DNA of 38,269 nucleotides from Bacteroidota bacterium (GCA_023433755.1 JAEYUA010000300.1:1-38269); one strand, 5' to 3'. Shown: positions 25,771 to 35,126, counted from the first letter of the stretch. Program-made: numbers and translations. The notes: a model not told the origin generated them from the sequence alone.

Positions 25771-25941
25771 ATGTTTGTGTGGGGCTATTTGATATTGTTA
25801 GTTATAATATTCTTTTTTGTTTTTGCAACGATATTTTTTTTGACTGAAAAATTCTTCAAAAATAGAAATAGGAGAATCGCAATTGGTATGCTTGCTGGGT
25901 TGATTGTATGCGCAGGTATTTTATTGGAGACAATGTTTTAG
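25771..25941 (+). CDS. Possible 56-aa two-TM membrane protein
   Basis: It starts directly after the stop of the 28-aa ORF. Two hydrophobic segments (LILLVIIFFFVFATIFFL at about 7-24 and IGMLAGLIVCAGILL at about 38-52) flank a basic loop (EKFFKNRNRR), as expected for a hairpin membrane protein with the loop in the cytosol. It lies between the exuT gene and two MITE-like units. I do not recognise the family. Confidence 0.5.
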   Translation: MFVWGYLILLVIIFFFVFATIFFLTEKFFKNRNRRIAIGMLAGLIVCAGILLETMF

Positions 25942-25970
25942 GCATACATTTTTCAAGTATAAAATAAAAT

Positions 25971-26096
25971 AGCCGGGAAGACGTGAAGGCGGTAAGTAGC
26001 GGCTGTTAGATTAAATTGTACAACCGATTTCTACATGAAATAATGGGAAACATTTTTCTTTCATGAAATTACTTACCGTCTTACCGCCTTCCCGGC
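25971..26096. repeat. MITE-like element, unit 1
   Basis: 126 bases with terminal inverted repeats of about 26 bases: the left end begins AGCCGGGAAGACG, the right arm is 26071-26096 (ACTTACCGTC...CTTCCCGGC), and 22 of 26 positions match by hand alignment. The interior is AT-rich and carries a smaller inverted repeat around TTTCATGAAA. No coding capacity. The right arm is the same module that ends composite repeats A, B and D. Confidence 0.75.
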
Positions 26097-26106
26097 CTTC
26101 TTTTTT

Positions 26107-26235
26107 AGCCGTTACGACGGTAAGGGCGGTAAGTAGCGGCTGTGAGAGGGAATTGTACTATTGATTTCTGCTATGAAAAAACAGAACATTTTATTCTATT
26201 ATGACATTACTTACCGTCTTTACGCCTTCCCGGCT
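26107..26235. repeat. MITE-like element, unit 2
   Basis: 129 bases in the same orientation as unit 1, ten bases after it. The right arm is 26209-26235 (ACTTACCGTC...CTTCCCGGCT), and the left arm begins AGCCGTTACGACGG and is more degraded. The interior matches unit 1 along its length (CGGCTGT..., AATTGTAC..., GATTTCT.CTATGAAA). The two units appear to be a tandem duplication or repeated insertion. Confidence 0.72.
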
Positions 26236-26301
26236 ATGCCTTTTTCCAGGAATAAAATAATTGTTTGAAAAGGAGCTGCATATATGCACAAAGTCTAGCA
26301 G

Positions 26302-26328
26302 CTAGAAGCTAGCAGCTAGCAGCTCACA
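26302..26328. repeat. Right arm of 27-bp inverted repeat, overlapping the AraC stop
   Basis: The partner of 25636-25662. The minus-strand TGA of the AraC gene (26324-26326) lies inside it at the same place as the exuT stop in the other arm. A further partial copy (CTAGCAG) precedes it at 26294-26301. Confidence 0.8.
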
Positions 26329-27208
26329 CAAATGTCCTGATACCAGATGCATTATACTCCGTCCGAAATTCCTTCGGCGTACAATTCTTTTTCTTCCGAA
26401 AAATGCGGTTGAAGTTTGACATATTATTAAACCCGCAATGGTAAGCCACTTCATTAATACTTTGCGTGGTCTCGATTAACATCCGCGAAGCATGACCCAG
26501 GCGGATCTCGTTCAGCGTGTCCACAAAAGTTTTTCCCGTACGCGATTTAAAAAACCTGCTGAATGAAACCTCCGACATCGCCACCAGTTTCGCCGCTTCC
26601 GTCAGCGAAACTTCTTTGCTGAAATTCCGGTTCAGGTACTCCATCACCATCTGTATCCGCCGGCTGTTATAGCTAAGCGTATCCGCATTATTAAAAGAAG
26701 TGTCGGAAAGCGTGCGCATATTACGCGAGGTGGAAAGATCATGTAGAATGGAAAGCAGGTCAAGCACAGAATCAAAACCATGTTTTTTGGTCAGTGCGAA
26801 AAGCCTGGGCTGTATAGCCGCTGCCGTTTCCTGTGAAAACAAAATACCCCGCAAAGATTTTTCAAACATGTTGCGGATAAAACTCATCTGGTTGCGCTGC
26901 AAAAAACGTTCATCAAACAAATCACGGTGCATCTGTATCGTGATCTCCTGCACTTCCTTTCCTTTCAGTTTGTGCGTAAACCATCCATGCTGCAGGTTGG
27001 GACCAACAAGGATCAGCTCAAGATCATCAATCTCACCCATGTGATCCCCGATCACCCTTTTGGCGCCTTTGCCATTACTAATGAAGTTCAACTCGAACTC
27101 TTCGTGGTAGTGAAGAGGAAAATCAAATTCCTTCTTCGTGCGTGAGAAAATTGTAAAGCAATCTCCCTGCGTTAAAGGCGTGATTTCCCTGAGAAGCTTC
27201 TTGCTCAT
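26324..27208 (-). CDS. AraC family transcriptional regulator
   Basis: 294 residues if started at ATG 27208 (MSKKLLREITPLTQ); an in-frame ATG ten codons upstream is less likely because its residues are not conserved-looking. The N-terminal part is a cupin sensor (FPLHYHEEFELNFISNGKG). The C-terminal ~100 residues carry two helix-turn-helix motifs (SLTEAAKLVAMSEVSFSRFF and INEVAYHCGFNNMSNFNRIF) and the AraC signature up to TPKEFR. It is divergent from the mannan SusC gene and convergent with the galacturonate operon, so it probably regulates one or both. The inducing sugar is unknown. Confidence 0.9.
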   Translation of the reverse strand: MSKKLLREITPLTQGDCFTIFSRTKKEFDFPLHYHEEFELNFISNGKGAKRVIGDHMGEIDDLELILVGPNLQHGWFTHKLKGKEVQEITIQMHRDLFDERFLQRNQMSFIRNMFEKSLRGILFSQETAAAIQPRLFALTKKHGFDSVLDLLSILHDLSTSRNMRTLSDTSFNNADTLSYNSRRIQMVMEYLNRNFSKEVSLTEAAKLVAMSEVSFSRFFKSRTGKTFVDTLNEIRLGHASRMLIETTQSINEVAYHCGFNNMSNFNRIFRKKKNCTPKEFRTEYNASGIRTFV

Positions 27209-27439
27209 AAGTAACCGGTTAATGGTGAAATTATACAAAATTGGTTATTCGCCTATTAATAAAGTATTAGTGTCAGGTTCGGATCTGGGTGTTGTGAAAT
27301 TGCGCAACTGTCAATGAAACAGGGGATTTTCTGTCGGAATATGATTTTAATCCATCCAAAAAAATATATTCAATGGATAAAAAAGTATCAGAAAAATGAT
27401 ACAATTAAAAACTATCTTTGGATCAAACCATTTTGCTAT
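27209..27439 (+). promoter_or_regulatory. Divergent regulatory region between AraC gene and SusC gene
   Basis: A 231-base divergent intergenic region, the natural place for AraC operators. TATCTTTG at 27413-27420 matches the Bacteroidota -7 box TAnnTTTG and ends 19 bases before ATG 27440, but I see no good -33 TTTG at the expected distance. TTGCGCAA (27300-27307) is a small palindrome. No operator half-site pair could be defined by eye. Confidence 0.4.
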
Positions 27440-30400
27440 ATGAGGAATAATTGCTTGCGAGCCATTGTACTACTGCTATGTACATTTTCCTTCACGTTGC
27501 TGTTCGCGCAGGAAAAAAGGGTCACAGGTACGGTTAGAGATGATTCCGGCACCCCGCTCACAGGTGCTTCCGTAACCGTAAAAGGTACCACTCACACAGT
27601 CGTCACATCCGACAACGGACAATTCAACATCACAGTCCCGGCCAATGCTACCACGCTGGTAATCTCCTATGTGGGTATGACACCGCAGGAAATTGACATT
27701 CGCAACCGCACCTCGGTTGAAGTGCGCATGGCCAGTTCCGCCAATGCGCTGAGTGATGTAGTGGTAGTAGGTTATGGACGTTCAAGACGTGCAAACCTTA
27801 CCACTGCGCAAACATCTGTTTCTTCAAAAGACATTGAAAAAACAGTGAACACCACCATCGAGCAGGCCATACAGGGCCGCGCCGCCGGTGTGTATGTAAC
27901 ACAGAATTCCGGTCAGCCCGGTGGTGCCATTTCGGTGAACATCCGTGGTGTGAGTTCACTCAACCGCACGCAGCCTCTTTATGTAATTGATGGTGTACAG
28001 ATCCAGGCAGCAGAAGATGTTTCCTTTGGATCATCCAGTTCATCTAACCCGCTTGCGGGTCTGAACCCTTCTGATATAGAAGACATTCAAATTCTCCAGG
28101 GTCCTTCAGCCACTGCCATCTATGGTTCACGTGGTACCAATGGTGTGATCCTCGTTACAACAAAACGCGGTCGCGCCGGTGATTTCAAAATTAACTACGC
28201 TTATCAATACAATTTGCAAACGCCACCTCAACGCCTGGATGTGATGAATCTCCGCCAGTACGCGCAGATGGTGAAAGAATACCATGCCATCGCAGGGGGA
28301 ACCACACCTGAACCTTTTCTTGATCCTTCGTTATTAGGTGAGGGTACTGACTGGCAGAATGAATTGTTCAACAATGCCGCCATGAAAAAACACCAGTTGA
28401 GTGTGAGCGGCGGAGCCAACAATACTACTTATTATTTATCAGGTGAATACCTGCAGCAGGAAGGTGTGGCAGCAGGATCGGGTTTCGACCGTTATGGTTT
28501 CCGTCTAAACCTCGATAACAAACCAAGGGAGTGGTTTACAATCGGTGTAAACCTGAGCTTCAACCAGACCAAGGAAAATCTTACGGCTACCAACTATGGT
28601 GATGCGCAAAGTCCCCTGATCGGAAATGCTTTAAGGTTAACGCCACAGATCCCGGTAAAAAATCTCAACGGTACCTGGGGTGGAAGTGATCCCGTGAATG
28701 GAGCCAACCAGTACGCGCCGGTTAACCCGCTGGCGCTTGCCAACCTCATTACTAATAACAATATGAAGCGCCAGTTCCTGGGAGGAATGAATCTTGGTTT
28801 CAACCTGGCAAAGGGACTTGTTTTCAGAACTTCCCTTAATGGTAATATCGGTAATGGCGGCAATACTTATTATACACCTACGTATGAACTGGACCAATGG
28901 CATTATAATACCCTGGCTACTCTTTCTTCCGGTACCTACAGTTCATGGTACTGGAACTGGAACCAGTTGCTGGAGTATAATAAACAGTTCGGCAAACATA
29001 ACCTCACTCTGATGGCCACCCACGAAGCACAGGAGTCAGAGTGGAAAGCGCTTACTGCCGGACGTACAGGTTTTCTTACCAATGACATCTTTGATGTGAA
29101 TGCAGGTAACCCTACTTCTGCTACCAATGCAGGCGGTACCTATCCCTGGTCAATGGAATCTTACCTGGGACGCCTGAACTATAATTATGACAATCGTTAT
29201 TTACTTACAGGAACTTTCAGAAGAGATGGTTCTCCCTACTTCGGTGAAGACAACCGGTGGGGTAATTTCCCATCCATCTCCGCTGCCTGGAGGGTGACCA
29301 ATGAAAAGTTCTGGACGCTGGATTTTATCAGCGAACTGAAAATAAGGTATGAAACAGGTCTCACTGGTAACCAGGGTACAGGCTCCGGTATCTATGCTCC
29401 TCTTTCAACCGGCGCTACTCCATGGGGTACAGGTCTGCGTCCTTCCACTTTCACCAACAGCAAATTGAAATGGGAAGAGACCATGACCAATAACGTAGGT
29501 CTGAATATCGGCTTCCTCAACAACAGGTTCACCATTGAAGCTGATTATTATGTGAAGAATACAGATAACCTCATCATGGGAGCAAGCCTTCCCTGGTACA
29601 TGGGTACCAACAACAGTCCCGGTTCCGTTGGCGCTCCGCTGGTGAACGCAGGTTCCTTAAAAACTAAAGGATGGAACCTTACCTTCCAGACCACTAACAT
29701 CAACAACAAAAATTTCAGGTGGGAAACAAACCTGAACCTTTCCCATTTCCGCACCAGGATCACTTCACTCAACTCTGACAATGCCTTCATCGACCGTACT
29801 TCCTGGTGGATGAATAACTGGACACAGCGTTCAGCTATCGGTTATGAACCATGGTTGTTCAGAGGTTATATAGTGGAAGGTATTTTCCAGTCGGTTGACG
29901 AAATCACCAAGAGCGCTGTTCCTGTTGACAACAATGGCAATAGGCGCCCAACAGATCCTGCAACAGGTATCTGGGTTGGAGATGTAAAGTATAAAGACAT
30001 CAATGGTGATAAAAAAATTGATGTAAATGATATCACCAACATTGGTAATCCATGGCCAACACTGACTGGTGGTTTCAGCAATAATTTTTCATTTAAAGGT
30101 TTTGAACTGGGCATCCTGTTCACTGCTTCTGTAGGAAATGATATCTATAATTACATTGCCGCTGAAGCCAGCAATCCCAATAACATTAACCTGAGCCGCA
30201 ATCTGCTGATCGACGCGATGGACTATGCAAGGGTTACCACCAATGGCAGCGGGCTTCCCGCACTGGAAAATCCAAATACCAACATTCCAAGAATGTCAAA
30301 CAACCAGATTGCCAATGACAATAACTATGGCAGGATCTCTACCAGGTTTGTGGAAGATGGTTCTTACCTGAGACTGAAAAACGTTTCTCTTACTTATAAT

Positions 30401-30622
30401 CTTCCATCAAGACTGATCGGTTACCAGAAAGTGATTAAGGGTTTAAGAGCAACCCTCGGCGCGCAGAACATTGCCACCATCACCGGTTACAAAGGATATG
30501 ATCCCGAGATCGGTGCCTATGTGGGCCAGGGTTCCAGCGCGCAGAACCAGGCCATCGGCATTGACTTTGGCAGGTACCCGCTCACGCCTATGTACACAGC
30601 AACCATCAGTGTTAATTTCTAA
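27440..30622 (+). CDS. SusC/RagA family TonB-dependent outer-membrane transporter
   Basis: 1060 residues from ATG 27440, chosen because MRNNCLRAIVLLLCTFSFTL gives the signal peptide; an in-frame start 42 codons earlier would put non-signal residues in front. Residues about 25-105 are the carboxypeptidase-regulatory-like domain (VTGTVRDDSGTPLTGASV), then DVVVVGYG, the plug (PLYVIDGV, EDIQILQGPSATAIYGSRG, NGVILVTTKRG) and a beta-barrel ending in aromatic SVNF. It imports oligosaccharides with its SusD partner, nine bases downstream. The adjacent GH5-GH26 suggests manno-oligosaccharides as cargo. First gene of the mannan-type operon. Confidence 0.94.
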   Translation: MRNNCLRAIVLLLCTFSFTLLFAQEKRVTGTVRDDSGTPLTGASVTVKGTTHTVVTSDNGQFNITVPANATTLVISYVGMTPQEIDIRNRTSVEVRMASSANALSDVVVVGYGRSRRANLTTAQTSVSSKDIEKTVNTTIEQAIQGRAAGVYVTQNSGQPGGAISVNIRGVSSLNRTQPLYVIDGVQIQAAEDVSFGSSSSSNPLAGLNPSDIEDIQILQGPSATAIYGSRGTNGVILVTTKRGRAGDFKINYAYQYNLQTPPQRLDVMNLRQYAQMVKEYHAIAGGTTPEPFLDPSLLGEGTDWQNELFNNAAMKKHQLSVSGGANNTTYYLSGEYLQQEGVAAGSGFDRYGFRLNLDNKPREWFTIGVNLSFNQTKENLTATNYGDAQSPLIGNALRLTPQIPVKNLNGTWGGSDPVNGANQYAPVNPLALANLITNNNMKRQFLGGMNLGFNLAKGLVFRTSLNGNIGNGGNTYYTPTYELDQWHYNTLATLSSGTYSSWYWNWNQLLEYNKQFGKHNLTLMATHEAQESEWKALTAGRTGFLTNDIFDVNAGNPTSATNAGGTYPWSMESYLGRLNYNYDNRYLLTGTFRRDGSPYFGEDNRWGNFPSISAAWRVTNEKFWTLDFISELKIRYETGLTGNQGTGSGIYAPLSTGATPWGTGLRPSTFTNSKLKWEETMTNNVGLNIGFLNNRFTIEADYYVKNTDNLIMGASLPWYMGTNNSPGSVGAPLVNAGSLKTKGWNLTFQTTNINNKNFRWETNLNLSHFRTRITSLNSDNAFIDRTSWWMNNWTQRSAIGYEPWLFRGYIVEGIFQSVDEITKSAVPVDNNGNRRPTDPATGIWVGDVKYKDINGDKKIDVNDITNIGNPWPTLTGGFSNNFSFKGFELGILFTASVGNDIYNYIAAEASNPNNINLSRNLLIDAMDYARVTTNGSGLPALENPNTNIPRMSNNQIANDNNYGRISTRFVEDGSYLRLKNVSLTYNLPSRLIGYQKVIKGLRATLGAQNIATITGYKGYDPEIGAYVGQGSSAQNQAIGIDFGRYPLTPMYTATISVNF

Positions 30623-30631
30623 AATTGTTAT

Positions 30632-32317
30632 ATGAATAAGATAAAACACATTCATTATTTCACCCTGGTACTGCTGGCATTCGCGGCAATGGCAGGATGT
30701 AAAAAAAGTTTCCTTGAAAAACCACCTTTGAGTTCCATCGTAGATGCCAATTTCTACAAGACCGATGACCAGGTGATGGCAGGAACCTCTTTGCTGTACA
30801 GTGAAGTATGGTTCGATTATAATGACAAGGCCATGTACAACCTGGGTGATTTCCGTGGCGGTACTACGTATTCAGCCTGGAATGACAGGGGTAATGTGAT
30901 GTTTAACACCACCGGTGATAATGGGGAGAACGGTGCGTCCTGGAGAGCTTTTTATAACGTGGTGGGACAGGCCAACCTCTTTCTGTACAATATCGAAAGA
31001 TATGGAGGTCCCAATGTATCTCCTGCCGTGAAAAAAACCGCGATCGCCGAGGCCCGTTTCATGAGGGCACTCGCTTACCGTTTCCTGGTAATGAACTGGG
31101 GCCCGGTTCCCATCATCGAAAACAATTTTGATAAATTATTTGATTCCACCATTACGCGTAATACCGTTCCCAGCATCTGGCGTTTCATTACCCGTGAAAT
31201 GAGAGCTGCTGCTGAAGACCTTCCCGTTAGTGCAACGCAGGAAGGACGGCTTACCAAATGGAGCGCGGAAGGTATGCTGGCACGTTTCTACCTTACAAGA
31301 GCAGGTGTGGAAGCCAATGGCGGTGCACGCAACCAGGTATTCCTGGACAGTGCTAAGTACTATGCGCAGCGTGTAATCACGCAAAGCGGTAAAAGGCTGC
31401 TGAACAGTTATGCTGATTTGTTCAAACATCCATACGATAATAATGCTGAATCCTTATTTGAACTGCAGTGGGTTTTCTCCGGACCCAATGTGTGGGGTAC
31501 GCAGAACAGCATACAGGAATACCTTGCCTACAGTCCTGATATTTCTTTCGGCGGATGGGGCGGTGATAAAAGCGCAACCTGGTGGATGATTTCCCTTTAT
31601 GATGGTTTTACTACGCAGCCGAATGGTACTTTAAGGGGCAGAACCCTCGACCAGCGCCTGCATGCTACCTATATGTTGCCGGGTTTTACTTATAATGAGA
31701 TCACTAAAGTGTCTGACAGGCAGAAACTGGTTTATCCTGACCAACCCGGTGAACAGGAATTCGCCGCTATCAAAAAATACGTGATTGGTTCACCTATTGA
31801 TCTTGCAGGAATTGCTTCTCAGCAACACTATCCTCACAATACCTATATGATGCGCCTCGCGGAGATGTACCTCATTTACGCGGAAGCAACCATCGGCAAC
31901 AATGCTTCTACCACTGATGCGACAGCGGTGGAATATTTTAATAAAGTGCACACACGTGCCGGACTTCCTGCATACGAAGTGGGAGGCCCGCAGGGTAGCG
32001 GTCCGCTGACCCTCGAAACCATCCAGCGTGAAAGGTTCAAGGAGTTTGCCATGGAAGGCATGTCGTGGTACGACCTGGTGAGCATTCACTATTATGATCC
32101 AACGAGGGCTTACAGCATCCTCAATAGTCAGGACAGGGGTTTGTATTCAATGACGGTTGACCAGATGCCCAATCCAACTGAATGGACCTTTATCAAGACA
32201 TCCTATTTCACAGAGAGGACCATCAATGCCAGTTCGGCCAATTTCCAGTTGCCGATTCCCAATGTGGAACTGGCACAGGCACCCAACCTGAACCGTCCAC
32301 CGGTGGATTATCCATAA
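30632..32317 (+). CDS. SusD/RagB family glycan-binding lipoprotein
   Basis: 561 residues with a lipoprotein signal ending AMAGC (Cys23). The SusD fold is indicated by FLEKPPLSSIVDANFYKTDD at the mature N-terminus, the TPR-like helices (AIAEARFMRALAYRFLVMNWGPVPI) and the C-terminal ERFKEFAMEGMSWYDLVSIHYY. SusD proteins cap the SusC barrel and capture glycan at the cell surface. Paired with the transporter just upstream. Intact and of normal length. Confidence 0.94.
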   Translation: MNKIKHIHYFTLVLLAFAAMAGCKKSFLEKPPLSSIVDANFYKTDDQVMAGTSLLYSEVWFDYNDKAMYNLGDFRGGTTYSAWNDRGNVMFNTTGDNGENGASWRAFYNVVGQANLFLYNIERYGGPNVSPAVKKTAIAEARFMRALAYRFLVMNWGPVPIIENNFDKLFDSTITRNTVPSIWRFITREMRAAAEDLPVSATQEGRLTKWSAEGMLARFYLTRAGVEANGGARNQVFLDSAKYYAQRVITQSGKRLLNSYADLFKHPYDNNAESLFELQWVFSGPNVWGTQNSIQEYLAYSPDISFGGWGGDKSATWWMISLYDGFTTQPNGTLRGRTLDQRLHATYMLPGFTYNEITKVSDRQKLVYPDQPGEQEFAAIKKYVIGSPIDLAGIASQQHYPHNTYMMRLAEMYLIYAEATIGNNASTTDATAVEYFNKVHTRAGLPAYEVGGPQGSGPLTLETIQRERFKEFAMEGMSWYDLVSIHYYDPTRAYSILNSQDRGLYSMTVDQMPNPTEWTFIKTSYFTERTINASSANFQLPIPNVELAQAPNLNRPPVDYP

Positions 32318-32352
32318 TGATCAACAACTATTCAAAAAGAAACTGAACACAA

Positions 32353-33492
32353 ATGAAATCAATAAATAAAATTCTGCTCCTTCTGTTGATGACTGTCGGA
32401 ACGATCAGCATGTTCACTTCCTGCAAAAAAGATGAGGCAGGCGTTCCTTCCATCGATTATATAAGGATCACCCGCCCGGAATCATCCGACTCACTGCTGG
32501 TGAGGGCCGGTCAGGGGCAGCTTGTAGCCATAGTGGGCAACAACCTGCAAGATGCTGTAGAGGTCTGGTTCAACGACCAGCCGTCAAGGCTTACACCTAC
32601 CTACATTACTAACAAAACCATCCTGGTTTCTGTTCCCAGCAATATCCCGCTGAGTGTGAACAATACACTGAAAATTGTTTTCAAAAATGGTTATGTGCTC
32701 AATCACTCTTTTGAAGTGGAGATCAGTGAACCGCTGGTAAGTATGATGGATGTGGAGTACGTAGCGGAAAATGAAGTAGCGGTAATCCGCGGTGATTATT
32801 TCTACGCACCGCTTACTGTAACATTCACCGGCGGTGTTCAGGGCACAATTGAAAACCTTACTGACCAGGAAATACAGGTAAGAGTGCCTGCAGGTGCACA
32901 ACCGGGCCCCATTACTGTAGAAACCAATTTCGGTACAACTGAATCTGAATTTTGGTTCCGCGATGACAGGAATATACTGATCCATAATGATCCCTGGAGT
33001 GGCTGGTGGGGACAGAACAATGTAGTTCCCGGAACGGATCCGCTTGCCATCAACGGCAACTTCACGAGGATCACTGCCAACATAGGCTCCTGGGGCTGGA
33101 CGGAATGGATCGGTGGCAAGGAAGATGCATTAAGCACCAGTCATAACCTGCCCGATGAAGCCGTGCTAAATCCGGAGAAGTACAATATGAAGTTCGAGAT
33201 CAATACACTCAAACCATTCAATGGCAACCGTATCAAGTTCATGATCGGCCAGGTGAATGGCCCGGATCCCAACTGGGATACTGAACCTTTCTTCTGGGAG
33301 CCGCCATTTGACACCCAGGGTGAATGGAGAACGGTTACTATTTCATTTGATGAAGTGGTGGACAATTACGTAACCAACTGGGGCGTACGTCCACAGGGTT
33401 ATGGTGTGAAGATCTGGTTTCATGGACCAGGTTCACTGGACGCCGATATCGCTTTCGATAACCTGAGGGTTGTTCCAAAAATTTCAAATTAA
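32353..33492 (+). CDS. Surface glycan-binding lipoprotein with IPT/TIG domains
   Basis: 379 residues, lipobox FTSC (Cys24). Two Ig-like IPT/TIG domains (about 35-120 and 125-195; VPSIDYIRITRPES..., LVSMMDVEYVAENEVAVIRGDYF) lead to a Trp-rich C-terminal domain (about 200-379; DPWSGWWGQNN, GSWGWTEWIGG). The position after SusD matches the SusE/SGBP slot of PULs. The C-terminal domain is the likely glycan-binding unit, with stacked Trp residues for mannan. Binding specificity is inference. Confidence 0.85.
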   Translation: MKSINKILLLLLMTVGTISMFTSCKKDEAGVPSIDYIRITRPESSDSLLVRAGQGQLVAIVGNNLQDAVEVWFNDQPSRLTPTYITNKTILVSVPSNIPLSVNNTLKIVFKNGYVLNHSFEVEISEPLVSMMDVEYVAENEVAVIRGDYFYAPLTVTFTGGVQGTIENLTDQEIQVRVPAGAQPGPITVETNFGTTESEFWFRDDRNILIHNDPWSGWWGQNNVVPGTDPLAINGNFTRITANIGSWGWTEWIGGKEDALSTSHNLPDEAVLNPEKYNMKFEINTLKPFNGNRIKFMIGQVNGPDPNWDTEPFFWEPPFDTQGEWRTVTISFDEVVDNYVTNWGVRPQGYGVKIWFHGPGSLDADIAFDNLRVVPKISN

Positions 33493-33513
33493 TAAAAGCT
33501 TCAATCGATACTA

Positions 33514-35076
33514 ATGAGTCAATTCATCAATACACGACTGCTTGCCCTGGTATGTTTCGTCATGTCAATAGGCATACTGGCTTCCTGCGAAAAAGATGAG
33601 GATGCCAATTCCGGGATCGTTGAGCTGTTAAGCTTTGGTCCAACAGGCGCCAATCACGGCGATACCCTTAGGTTTTTCGGTAGTAATCTCGACAAGGTTA
33701 CAGCCATAGAATTTACCGGTAACAATGCCACTGTTCAGAAAGCTGATTTTAAAAAGCATACTGATAAAGAGATCCTGCTGCTGGTACCCGAGGCCGCGGA
33801 AAAAGGATATGTAAAACTCAAAACACCACAGGGTGATGTTACTTCCAAAACACAACTGAACCTTGGTGTTACTGCTGTTATCAGCTCCATTACCGATGAA
33901 GCAAGGCCTGGCGCTAACATCACCATCAACGGAAGTTATCTTAACTGGATCGAGCGGATCACCTTCACTGATAATAAAGTGGTGGAGAACTTTGTAAGCC
34001 AGTCGTTCAACCAACTGGTTGTGACTGTTCCTGAAGATGCGCAAACCGGTCCATTGCTGATCTGGTACGGTGGAACGGATTCCATGGAAGTAGAAACCGC
34101 CGATACCGTGGTGGTGACCCTTCCAAAAGCGGTTTCGTTTTCTCCCAATCCCATCAAGCACGCGGAGAATGTAACCATCACCGGTACGGATATTGACCTG
34201 GTGAGAAAAGTTTATTTCACAGGCGTGAGCGCGGCGGTTACTACATTCGTAAGCCAGACCGCTACACAACTTGTAGTTAAAGTACCCGGAGGCGCAACAG
34301 ATGGAACAATAAAATTAGAAGCAGCTTCTGGTGAACAGACTACATCAACAGCAAGTCTCAACCTGGTATGGCCTTCTGTAACCACCATGGCGCCCAACCC
34401 GGTTGATCCGGGTGCTAATCTTACTGTAACAGGCACCAACCTGGACCTGGTTAATTCCATTACATTCGAGAATGCTGATGCTGTCACAACTTTTGTGAGC
34501 CAGACGCCTACTCAAATTGTAGTTGCAGTGCCAATGGGTGTAACCATGGGTAAGATCAAACTCGGAATCATCAATTCATCCGTTACGGTTTTGTCAAATG
34601 ATATCCTGGAGATCACCGGGGCGGTTCCTCCTCCAACAATTTCCTTCCCCATCTATAACGATGCGGTAACCAGCAACTGGACCGGTAATGGTGGATGGGT
34701 AGGTGGCGGATGGGGTGGAACGGTAGATTATAATAATGCCTCCCCGATTCGTGAAGGTTCCAAATCAGTCAGGGTAAATTATGTAGGAGGATGGGGTGCT
34801 CCTTTGCAACTCGGCGGCGCGACTGTTCCCATTGGTGCCCATACCACGTTCAAGATTTCGATCTATGGAGGTGCCGGAACAAATGGCAAAAAGGTGAACC
34901 TGGGCATCAATGGTGCTGACGGACCAACCATCACACTGGTGGAAGGAGAGTGGACCGACTATGCCTTCCCGATATCAACGCTTACTGCCGGAACCACCAT
35001 TACAGACATCATTGTAAAAGAGTTTAATGGTACCGGTGGATTCACGATCTATGTAGATGCGATAGGATTGAACTGA
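33514..35076 (+). CDS. Surface glycan-binding lipoprotein with four tandem IPT/TIG domains
   Basis: 520 residues, lipobox LASC (Cys25). Four IPT/TIG repeats run to about residue 370; repeats 2-4 share FVSQ..NQLVV / FVSQTATQLVVKVP / FVSQTPTQIVVAVP, which suggests internal duplication. The last ~150 residues are a Gly/Trp-rich beta-sandwich (NWTGNGGWVGGGWGG) that resembles a CBM. The tandem domains would act as a spacer holding the binding module away from the membrane. The start is 21 bases after the previous stop and a terminator follows at 35147, so it closes the SusC-D-TIG-TIG unit. Confidence 0.85.
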   Translation: MSQFINTRLLALVCFVMSIGILASCEKDEDANSGIVELLSFGPTGANHGDTLRFFGSNLDKVTAIEFTGNNATVQKADFKKHTDKEILLLVPEAAEKGYVKLKTPQGDVTSKTQLNLGVTAVISSITDEARPGANITINGSYLNWIERITFTDNKVVENFVSQSFNQLVVTVPEDAQTGPLLIWYGGTDSMEVETADTVVVTLPKAVSFSPNPIKHAENVTITGTDIDLVRKVYFTGVSAAVTTFVSQTATQLVVKVPGGATDGTIKLEAASGEQTTSTASLNLVWPSVTTMAPNPVDPGANLTVTGTNLDLVNSITFENADAVTTFVSQTPTQIVVAVPMGVTMGKIKLGIINSSVTVLSNDILEITGAVPPPTISFPIYNDAVTSNWTGNGGWVGGGWGGTVDYNNASPIREGSKSVRVNYVGGWGAPLQLGGATVPIGAHTTFKISIYGGAGTNGKKVNLGINGADGPTITLVEGEWTDYAFPISTLTAGTTITDIIVKEFNGTGGFTIYVDAIGLN

Positions 35077-35126
35077 TGAATTGTTGCGGGTTTTGGATCC
35101 CGGCAACTGGTAATATAGTCTCTCAT

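Noticed and set aside
25636..26328. CRISPR array or complete insertion sequence
   Set aside because: The repeats are inverted or tandem pairs with no regular spacers, and no transposase reading frame exists between them.
27314..27439. N-terminal extension of the SusC gene
   Set aside because: It would place 42 basic residues before a complete signal peptide and would translate through the likely -7 box.
33628..34269. 213-aa open frame on the minus strand
   Set aside because: Antisense to the four-IPT lipoprotein gene; the frame is open because of the biased repeats on the plus strand.
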